A stretch of DNA of 64,000 nt, from the NCBI GenBank assembly GCA_963853835.1, contig OY970830.1, positions 32,945,966 to 33,009,965 of the forward strand. Reading direction: 5' to 3'. The first letter of the stretch is position 1. Each line of letters begins with the position of its first letter. Both the position numbers and the translations under genes were made by a program. Origin of the DNA: Calendula officinalis. Lineage: Eukaryota; Streptophyta; Magnoliopsida; Asterales; Asteraceae. This document shows positions 55,559 to 64,000 of the stretch, one piece after another. The notes under the pieces are model-generated. The model searched no databases. It saw only the letters and a list, made by a program, of their open reading frames with translations, and was not told the origin of the DNA.

Positions 55559-56314
55559 TTAGAATAGTGGAGTGACATTGCCAGAAAATTTAAATTGTTT
55601 TCTCATATTAGTATACACCTTTTTGTTTATTTCTGGAGTAATAAAAATGTTTTTAGGTGTTGAGAGGTTTTGCAGTTCACAGTTAATAATATGAGTGAGG
55701 AATCTTGGATACATTAAAAATTTAGAAGGTGATAAATTTCCAAGCATTCCTTCAAAAATCATGTTTGAAAAATTAAATACTTGATCTGTGCACAAACAAA
55801 CAACAGCAGAAGCTATTGATTTGTTGAACTCATTCCAAGTACTTTTTTTTGGAGAAATACAATGTTGAATGGTATGAACAAGGTATTTCCATTGAGGTGA
55901 AAGAATACCTTTTTGAAAGGTGACTATGTCTAGTCTTCCTTCATACACCAATTTTTGTAAATTTTCAATAAGATCGGTTTTAGGTAAAGAAGTTGTACCT
56001 GATTCATCATTGAATTGCAGATGGTGTCTGATGGATTGTTCAGTAATAATAATCGATTTTCCATCTACAACTGATTTGATTTGAGTCGTATTTGCCTCTT
56101 CAGTTCTTTCAGCATTCTCCCAGAAATCAACAAGATGTTGTTGATATGCTTTAGGGTTGACATTGAGAGCAAACTTGATGTATGAGTTCTTTAGAAACAT
56201 GACTATTGGTCGAAAATCTCTTGTTCCATCTGGGTTTTTCAAAAATGCCTTCATATTGTGAAATTCGGAGTACCTGAGATCAGTTTGAACTTCGAGTGAT
56301 GTGAGAGTAGCCAT
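55559..56314 (-). CDS. Extra ORF, N-terminal part (251 residues), element 2
   Basis: The ATG at 56312-56314 follows the broken pol stop by one base. The domain begins MATLTSLEVQTDL and holds HNM, FLKNSYIKFALNVNPKAYQQ and QSIRHHLQ, features shared by a large group of Asteraceae copia extra ORFs. The stop after TPLF (55559-55561) is followed immediately by NM and the next ORF. In element 1 the matching place reads PLFPNM without a stop, so the two parts were once one frame. Confidence 0.8.
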   Translation of the reverse strand: MATLTSLEVQTDLRYSEFHNMKAFLKNPDGTRDFRPIVMFLKNSYIKFALNVNPKAYQQHLVDFWENAERTEEANTTQIKSVVDGKSIIITEQSIRHHLQFNDESGTTSLPKTDLIENLQKLVYEGRLDIVTFQKGILSPQWKYLVHTIQHCISPKKSTWNEFNKSIASAVVCLCTDQVFNFSNMIFEGMLGNLSPSKFLMYPRFLTHIINCELQNLSTPKNIFITPEINKKVYTNMRKQFKFSGNVTPLF

Positions 56315-56315
56315 T

Positions 56316-57159
56316 TTAGAGATCTTTTAATTCGAAATTGAAGTTTTTGATGATGGAATTTGAAGAGAATTTTGGTTTAGCAAGGGGAGGTTTTGATACT
56401 GATGCAGGATTTGTTTCAAGTGAGTCATGTGGATACCAAAGACCGAGTGATGGCTTTCCTTTCAAGTATCTGAATATTCTTTTGACAGCCTGCAAGTGTA
56501 GCTCCTTAGGTCTTGCCTGATACTTGGCACATACACAAACACTATACATAATGTCAGGTCTAGATGCAGTTAAGTACATTAGGGATCCTATCATTGATCT
56601 GTATAGGTGTCCATCTACATCCTCCCCCTCAACATCAGGATGCAGGTGTTTGTGGGTTTCCATTGGAGTACTTGCACTTTTGCAGTCTTTCATTGCAAAT
56701 TTCTCCAAAATGTCTTTGACATATTTTGATTGGTTAATCAAAATAACATCTGATCTTTGATTGATTTGTAGTCCAAGAAAGAAGTTCATTGGACCCATTG
56801 AGCTCATTTTGAATTTGATCTGCATTAGTTCTTCAAATTCTTTGCACAGTTGATCATTTGTTGAACCAAAGATGATGTCATCTACATATATTTGGACCAG
56901 TAGTATATCATTTTTGACTTTTCTTGTGAACAATGTCTTGTCGATTGCACCTCTTTTGAAATTGTTCTTCAGTAGGTATGATGATAATGTGTCATACCAA
57001 GCTCTTGGTGCCTGATGTAGGCCATAGAGAGTTTTGTCTAATTTGTACACATAATTATCATGTTAAGGATCTTCAAATCCTGGAGGTTGGCATACATATA
57101 CTTCTTCTTCTATTTTACCATAAAGAAATGCACTTTTTACATCCATTTGGTATACTTTG
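56316..57159 (-). pseudogene. pol: C-terminal part of Copia reverse transcriptase, element 2
   Basis: The frame holds YGLHQAPRAWYD, YVDDIIFGS and the region up to LWYPHDS, where RNase H should begin. Instead about 30 unrelated residues follow to the stop at 56316. A TAA at 57062-57064 (minus strand) breaks the frame just after the solo LTR side. The left half of reverse transcriptase resumes at 58883 beyond the inserted LTR. Confidence 0.88.
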
Positions 57160-58882
57160 TGTAACGACCCGAAATTGTAAATAAATAAAATATGTAAAAA
57201 TATGATAATTATGGATAAATCATATAAAACACGTGGAAATTGGTTTCATGTCGTTTGGACACCGCACGAGAAAGTTATGGGCGAAACCGGGTCGGGACTA
57301 AGGCGAGAAAGTGCAGCCCTGCTGTGGCAGGCAGTTCGCGACGCGAACTATGTTCGCGAAACGCGAACTCGAGACAGGGATTTTGGGGTTTTATCAATTG
57401 GAGTTCACGCCTGGTTCCCGATCGCGAAGAGTTCACGAGCATGCAAAGTTAGCGACGCGAAGTGGGTTCGCGACGCGAACTCTAGACGACTGCATTAAAG
57501 TCGGGTTTGAGCTCATTTAATGCATTTCAAAACCCTAGTTTTTCTCTCTTCAAGTGTGTGAACGATTTTTAGTGTAAAGCATCATTTGGAGCAGATTTCT
57601 TGGTCAAATCTTGTGATTCTTCACTCCTAGTTGAAGATTAAAGGTATATCTTCACTCTATCATCTTTGTAGCTCAAGATCTATGGATCTTGAAGCTAGGG
57701 TTTGAAACCCTAGTTCTTGGGTTGGTGATTTATGGTGAAATATATGTTGTATACACTTAATAGATGGTATATTAACAAAGGAAACAAGTGTATGATTTCG
57801 ATTTGTAAGAATCTTAAAGGTTGGTTAAACCTAGGGTTTGGTAAATCACCATATTTGGGGGAAATGGATTGATGGGTGTTATCTAGAGATAGATGAACAC
57901 ATTGGTAGTAGTTTGTGATGATAATCTTGTTGTGTTAATTGTTTTAGACATTCGGTGAAGTATTGAAGAGGACAAATTGTGAACAAGGAACCGGCGGAAA
58001 GAATACGATTAAAGCATCTTTGTTGGTAAGGTGAGTACGTGTGGAAATTTACTGAGTACATAGCCTATGAAATACATTTTTATTACTTGTGTTATTGTCT
58101 ATTTGCTTAATTATGTAGACTAGTAGTTAGTAGTTAGTTATACCGATAGTTGTATTGAACTAACTTGTTTGATGATAGACGTGATAGCCGAGAGCTAGAT
58201 TGACATAACCATCGAGTTATGATATGGCGAGATGATGTGATGATACGGGGGACCCCCGGTCATGAGGTGTGGTGTGAGGGGCAGTTGGGTGGATTCCCAT
58301 CGACTCCACCACGATAGTAGTCTTGCTAACTGGAGGTAGTCCGGCGAGTAAGGCAGGTATTGGTAGATTGGGCGAATCCCTCTTGCCAGTATCTTGAGGC
58401 TTATTAATGGCGATGGATTTCGGTTAATAAGTCAAGGTGGTTCTAGTTAGTTCGGGGGCAACCCGATAACTAGATATGATTGCTAGGAAAGCAAGGTATT
58501 AGAGTCACAATAGGGTGACTAGTTAGATGGATGAGTTACTGGTTCTATGTTTACATGTTATATTATACTTACCATTATTGTTGGGTCTAAACCCATGTAG
58601 CTCACGAGACGTTTTTGTCTCACGTACTCCTTGTTTTGTTTTGCTATGTACTCAGGTTCGGGATCGAAGGTTTAGGTACGCATGGATAGAGATGCGGGGC
58701 CTAGTTTAGAAGAACACTAGATTGGATTTAGTCTTAGCTTGGTTATGATCTATTTTGTAACACCTACTTTTATACTCTGATTTCATACCAAGGTTTTTGT
58801 AAATCCAAATTTGAGGATGTTCTTCTATTTATAAAATGTTTTATTTTGGCCAATATTTTGTATTAAAATTTGAGGTGTTACA
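57160..58882 (+). mobile_element. Solo LTR of a Gypsy-type retrotransposon (1723 bp) inside the Copia reverse transcriptase
   Basis: It starts TGTAACGACCCG and ends GAGGTGTTACA, Gypsy-like termini. The target 5-mer CTTTG is duplicated exactly (57155-57159 and 58883-58887), and removing the LTR and one CTTTG restores the sequence seen in element 1. No gag or pol is included. It is a different family from the solo LTR at 17056 but has the same terminal style and the same kind of palindrome cluster. Confidence 0.93.
57334..57480. repeat. Cluster of 15-bp palindromes GTTCGCGACGCGAAC
   Basis: Perfect copies lie at 57334-57348 and 57466-57480. Imperfect ones lie at 57352-57368 (three central A) and around 57448-57461. 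Each is a 7-bp inverted repeat around one base, in the first fifth of the solo LTR. Confidence 0.93.
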
Positions 58883-61169
58883 CTTTGAACTTCTTGTATG
58901 AAGCATATGCCAGAAATATTCTTATTGCTTCAATTCTAGCAACAGGTGCATATACTTCATCATAGTCAATCCCTTCTTCTTGAGTGTATCCTTGTGCCAC
59001 AAGTCTGGCTTTGTTTTTGATCACTATACCTCTTTCATCTTTCTTGTTCCTGAAGATCCATCTTGTTCCAATGGCTCTTTTTCCTTTTGATAGAGGTACA
59101 AGTGTCCATACAGCTTGTAGTTTGAATTGAAGAAGTTCTTCTTGCATTGCTATGATCCAGTTTGAGTCTTTCATTGCTTGTTGAATCTTTTTGGGTTCCT
59201 CCTGTGACAGAAAGCATTCATACATGCATTCATTAGAGATTAGACTGATGTTACAGACATTTGAATTTAAAGATGAATTAAATTTGCTTCTTGTCTGCAT
59301 GGTTGAATTAACATCACTTAGGACTTGGTCCAAAGGATGATTCTTTTCTGTTCTGGTGCCATGAATTTTGTCAACAGCTAATTGATTGTCAAGATTTGAC
59401 TCATTGGACTCTGGAAATTGAGCATCTGTCCATGTTTCTTCATGATTTTTCTGGATTTTGGGAAGATTCCTCATTGATACTGGTATCAGTAGTAACATGA
59501 TCTTCGTTTACTTCTGGTGGATCATTGTTAGTACTGATGTCAAGATTGATTGGTTCATCATCATTTGTTTGATTTTCTGAGTTACTACTGGGATCAGTAG
59601 TATTTGAGTTATTATTGGTATCAAGATTCCTAGGGATTTCTGAGTTACTACTGGAATCAGTAGTATTAATTGTAGGATCAGTATTGACTAGAATATACTT
59701 TATATTGCCTTGGCTCTCATTAAATGATGATGATCCTCCTTGTTGACCTTGATTGATTGAATCTCCTATATTAAAATCATAGTTTACATCAAAAGATTTG
59801 GTTAGATTATCAATGTTAAATAACCAATCTGGATCGTTTCCCTGTTCATTCATCAGATTTTCATTAAAGGATACATTTATACTTTCTTCAATGATCCTTA
59901 GCCTTTTGTTGAACACTCTATAAGATTTGCTTTGAGTTGAGTATCCTACAAAGATCCCATCATCTGCTTTGCAGTCAAACTTACCAATTTGTTCTCTTAT
60001 AATTAAGATTGTACAAGGACAACCAAATGACTTTAAGAAACTAATGGATGGTTTTCTTTTATTAAACAATTCATAAGGTGTTTTAACATGAGGCTTTACT
60101 ATTAGTACTCTGTTTTGAACATAACAAGCAGTATTAACAGTTTCAGCCCAAAAAGTTATTGGTAATTTTGAATCTGCAAGCATGGATCTGGCTGCTTCAA
60201 TTATTGTTCTATTTCTTCTTTCAGCTACACCATTCTGTTGAGGAGTTCTTGGTGAGCTGTACTGCCTGTCAATTCCCTTAAGATCACAAAAGTCAATTAA
60301 GTTAGTATTTTTAAATTCTGTGCCATTATCACATCTGATGGCTTTAACTTTGAGATCTCTTATATTTTCCAGCTTGACAATTAGATTTTTTATAATCTCA
60401 CTTGTTTCATCTTTGGTCCTAAGAAAGAAAACCCAAGTATATCTGGAAAAATCATCAGTAATAACAAGACAGTATTGTTTCTTTCCAATACTCATTACAT
60501 TTGTTGGTCCAAAAAGGTCCATATGTAAGAGCTGCAAAGGGTTAGAAATAGAGTTTATTGATTTGGTCTTATGAGAAGACTTGTGTTTCTTACCTTTTAG
60601 ACATGCAACACAATGATGATCACACATGAATTCTTTTTGAGGAAAACCAACTACTAAATTCTTTTTAACTAGATTGTTCATATTTTTAAAATTTGTGTGA
60701 CACATCCTTCTGTGCCAAAGTTCTGATTCATTTGTGTTTGCCTTAGATATAAAACAGTTGATCTCATTTGAAGAAATGAGTTCTCCCCCTATATCAAGGC
60801 AATACACATTGTTTCTCCTTGGTGTTCTTAAAACAACAAATTTTTCATCTAAAATAAAATCAGGAGAAAGAATGATGCACTCAATATCTGTAAAAGAATT
60901 GTGTTCTTTCTATCACATACTTGTGAGACACTAACCAAATTGTACTTAAGCTCAGCCACATAAAACACATCATCAAAAGTAATCTTACCATTTGATACTG
61001 TACCTTTACCTGTGATCTTACCACCTCTTGGATTTTCACCAAAAGCAACATATCCTCCTTCAAAAGACTTGAAATCTCTGAGTATTTGAAGATTTCCAGT
61101 CATGTGCCTAGAGCATCCACTATCAATATGCCATGTTCTACCTTCTTCAGGGATCTGAATGCTCTGCAC
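58883..61169 (-). pseudogene. pol: Copia protease, integrase and N-terminal reverse transcriptase, element 2
   Basis: Protease D-S-G, the pre-integrase zinc finger and the integrase D, D and E motifs are all present and close to element 1. A 1-nt loss near 60893 shifts the frame after the protease. A second shift lies near 59450-59490, in the Ser/Asn-rich linker. The reverse transcriptase start (RWIFRNKKDERG) continues to the solo LTR at 58883. Like element 1, the frame begins after the gag stop at a CAG|AGC site. Confidence 0.88.
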
Positions 61170-61183
61170 ACAAAGTAAAAGGA

Positions 61184-63607
61184 TTAGTTAATTTTGGGAA
61201 CCCAAGCTTGTTTTGTCTTGGGTTCATCCTTTGAAGAGTAAGTTTTTCTACTTGAATGAGTTTTGGATGCAGGTTTGGTCTTATTTTGCTGGTTAGTACA
61301 GGTGTGGTGTGTCGCTACCGACCTAGGTTTATACCCGTTGTATTTGGCTTTTGAGTATTTTACTACTGATGGACCAGTAGTATTTGGGTAGTAAAAGTTT
61401 TTGGCATAGTCAGTGGTGTTTTGATAATTGTACCAGACAGCATTGTAATTAGGGTTTTTATCAGTAGGAAATCTGGAATATTTGCTACTGATGTTTGAAA
61501 ATTTTGGGTATTGAAGAGATTTAACTTGTTTTCCATTGTTTTTGAAATAATTACTCATCTTTGGACTTTTATACCAAATATTTTGCACAAATCTCTGTGC
61601 AGTTCTTCCAAATTTGGGAGTTTCAACATGTGACATTTCAACTTCTTCAGTTTTTAAAACTTTTTCTTTTTCTTTACTAAGTTTAAACTCCTTGAAGTCT
61701 TTGCTGTTAATCGGATTAAAATGACAGTTCTTTGCTATGTGATTAACTTTGTTACATATCAAACATGTTAACTTTGTTGATTTAGCACCTTCAGGCTTTC
61801 TTTGTTCTTTTAACCGATTTAAGTTTCTTTGATTTCCCCTTCTTAAAATTTTTGGAATATTTTATGAGTTATATTTAGGGGATTCAATAGGACTTTGTGT
61901 TGTATGAAAACTTGCATCAGTTTACTTAGTTGTTTGATCATCATCAGAAGAATCATTTGACTCATTTGTTTCATTACTAGTATCAGTTTCAGTTTGACTC
62001 TCTATTTTTAAATCATATAAAATTCTTTCTGTGCTAGCCCTAAGAGGAGGGATAACATTAGTTGGAGGAGGAACTGCATGATATCCCACTTCATGCACAA
62101 CTTTTTCAGTAGTTTGATTACTAGTTAATTCATTAACAATTTGAGAGCTTTTTTCAAATTTTTTTATTGTTAATTTATTATGTTCTAGTTCCATTTGACA
62201 TTCTTCTAATTCACTCAAAGTTTCTTTTAATTTTAACTGGGCATGTTCTTTTTCATAAGTAGTTTGCAACAATTCATCTTTTATCTTTTGATCTGTTATT
62301 TTATAGATTTTAATTTGATTTTAAAGATCAGCTATACATCCATTGTATTCAATTCTCCTATTTCTGTTTAAAATCATCTCTTCAAGTGTTTCTTTGTTAA
62401 GTTTTTCTAATTCTCTATATGACTTAATACATTCAGGAGTACAAGCTTTAGAATGTACCTCAGTAGTAGCAAAATCAGTGGTGAAGGCCATGAGAGCTTG
62501 GTTCTGTGCATGTTCTTCTGCTTGAAAGCTCCAGTCATATCCTAGGCCTTCTTGTGATACTAGAGCTGTTGAGTTTGAAGTGTTAATTTTGTTGTAGTTT
62601 GACCTTTGATTTTTATTTGGACATTCTCTGGCAAAGTGACCTAGATTGCTACAGTTGTAGCATTTGACCTTGGTCTTGTCAAATCCAGCACGATCACCTT
62701 TGTTGTATGACAGATTTTGCCTTCCAGTTCTTTTAAGAAACCTTTTTGTTCTTAAGCTCAGCATTGCCATCTGCCATTTGATGTCCATCTCTTCCAAATC
62801 ATCAGGATTGAGTTGTTCTAAATCCTCACTAATCAATCCAGTATGCACATGACTTGTGAAGAAAGATTCTCTTGCTATATCTTCATTATCTGCATTCTTT
62901 ATAGCTTCCTGACCTGTTCCTGTACTAGACACAAAAGCAGCATTATTTGTAGGTAAATTTGGAGTTTTAGTACTTACATCTGATTCAAATACTCTTAGCT
63001 CATTGTAGAGTTCATCTAGCTCTTTCTCTTCCAATTGATCTCCTTGTCTATATATAACTGTATACATAGACCATTCTTCACCTAAAGACCTGAGAAACTT
63101 TCTGTTGACATCATCATTGTCTGGTTGATAACCAACTTGATTCAGCTCACCAACTAGTTTGTTGAACCTATCAAAGACTTGTGACAATGACTCATTCTTC
63201 TTGCCTTTAAAGTTTTCAAAGTCTTGCTTCAGTACAGACTTCATGTTTCTCTTGGTACTCTTTGTACCTACAAACCTCTTCTTTAGTGCTTGCCACAGTT
63301 TCTTTGCATCATCATATTCGACAAACAAATGTTGATAATCATTGGGAATGGCAAGCAGAAGAGTGCTTAGGGCCTTGAGTTCAGTGCCTCTATCCTTCTT
63401 TTCTTTTTCACACGTGAGTTTGTCAACTTCAGTTGAAGTTGAGGTTAATTGAGTTTGAATAGTCTTGTTTCCTTCAAGAACCACTTCCCACATGGAATAA
63501 TCAGTAACCAGCATGTACTGCTTGATTCTGTTTTTCCACATCCCAAAGTTGTTGGGAGTGAGAATTGGAATCTTGTTAGCCTGAGTGCTTTCATTGTTAT
63601 CAGACAT
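61184..63607 (-). pseudogene. gag: Copia Gag, element 2, with in-frame stops
   Basis: The start ATG is at 63605-63607. The Gag domain and zinc knuckle CYNCSNLGHFAREC are intact, and the second knuckle CNKVNHIAKNC lies in the last part, where its first Cys is replaced by Met or lost. Three parts (63607-62321, 62272-61922 and 61762-61184) lie in one frame, so they are separated by stop codons. At least two stops are TAA where element 1 has GAA (near 62321 and 61863). The last codon before the final TAA is AAC, as in element 1. Confidence 0.88.
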
Positions 63608-63678
63608 GATTAACAATTTAGAGTTTCGAAGGTATGAAACTTTTTGTTGTTCTTAATTCGTAGATCTAGAACCGTAAG

Positions 63679-63690
63679 GCTCTGATACCA
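63679..63690 (-). other. Primer binding site for initiator tRNA-Met, element 2
   Basis: TGGTATCAGAGC on the minus strand, 2 nt after the 5' LTR end. Confidence 0.92.
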
Positions 63691-63692
63691 CT

Positions 63693-64000
63693 TGTCAGGA
63701 TCGATTAACCAGACAGATTAATTAATCTAAGATCTACTAACAATAAGAAGTTGCAGCGGATCAACACTTATGTTAATTGATTAAGAACAATGAATAATGA
63801 ATAATAATAAGAACACGGTGATTCACAAAAAGCTTCAATGTATATTAATGATCGATCAATACACACGTATGTTTACAATTCATAAGGAACTATATATAAT
63901 AGTCCTTGAAGCCTAACTATTTAACCTAGTTATTCTAGGAAACGATTACAATTGAATTACAAACAGATTTACATTATATAACTAATTTTACGAAGATCTC
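63693..64000 (-). repeat. 5' LTR of element 2, cut by the window edge
   Basis: The first 308 bp match the 3' LTR (52273 onward) at all but 6 positions. The full LTR should end near 64206. Confidence 0.93.

Larger units (their letters stand above)
52273..64000 (-). mobile_element. SIRE-lineage Ty1/copia retrotransposon (element 2), 5' end outside the window
   Basis: On the minus strand: 5' LTR (from 63693, cut by the window edge), primer binding site, gag, pol, extra ORF, polypurine tract and 3' LTR (52273-52786). Compared with element 1 it has lost RNase H and carries an unrelated solo LTR in its reverse transcriptase. gag and pol are broken by stops and frameshifts. Over the 308 bp shared by the two LTRs I count 6 differences (about 2%), so the insertion is young. 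The base 5-mer left of the element is GTTTT; its copy should lie near 64207. Confidence 0.93.

Noticed and set aside
52835..56314. Calling the extra ORF an envelope gene
   Set aside because: Position matches SIRE envelope-like ORFs, but no clear signal peptide or membrane anchor is seen, so only a neutral description is given.
57202..57520. Three overlapping plus-strand ORFs of 69-98 codons
   Set aside because: They lie in the solo Gypsy LTR and come from its GC-rich palindromes; no conserved domain.

Overview
This is nuclear DNA of a flowering plant, AT-rich and dominated by transposons. Single-copy genes with short GT-AG introns sit between nested retrotransposons, MITEs, hAT-like and Mutator-like elements. 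The gag, pol and extra-ORF sequences of the two Copia elements resemble those common in Asteraceae genomes. I therefore favour an asterid, probably Asteraceae, but this rests on recognition and not on a search.

Layout. Positions 1-10250 hold the 5' two-thirds or more of a minus-strand SIRE-lineage Ty1/copia element, with gag and pol almost intact, one LTR, and a decayed extra ORF lying after RNase H. Positions 10589-14005 carry the 5' half of a laccase gene, which ends next to a fragment of a NAC gene. Positions 14.7-20.6 kb are repeats, including a 2.9-kb solo Gypsy-type LTR with a 5-bp target duplication. An intact sphingoid-base C4-hydroxylase gene lies at 20937-21944 and a p23 co-chaperone gene at 23464-26310. 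The p23 introns carry several MITEs, and its C-terminal tail is cut off by an apparent 1-bp deletion.

From 26 to 38 kb there is one conserved-looking first exon (28276), a Helitron-like 3' end (29659), a 950-bp Mutator-like element with a 9-bp duplication, and several MITEs. Two WRKY genes of the WRKYGKK type face each other at 38344-39264 (+) and 49954-51242 (-). Between them are two hAT-like elements, a decayed Copia LTR, and a complete LINE (42678-48351) with 16-bp target duplications.

Positions 52273-64000 hold a second SIRE-lineage element on the minus strand. Its RNase H is deleted and its reverse transcriptase is split by a 1.7-kb solo Gypsy-type LTR. Its extra ORF is much better preserved than that of the first element. 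The two elements share a peculiar gag/pol junction and a dispersed CAGTAGTA motif, which I consider the most interesting signals in the window.

Host functions are cell-wall/phenolic oxidation (broken laccase), sphingolipid hydroxylation, HSP90 co-chaperoning and WRKY regulation. These genes do not form a pathway. The window is best read as a few genes being separated and eroded by repeated insertions.
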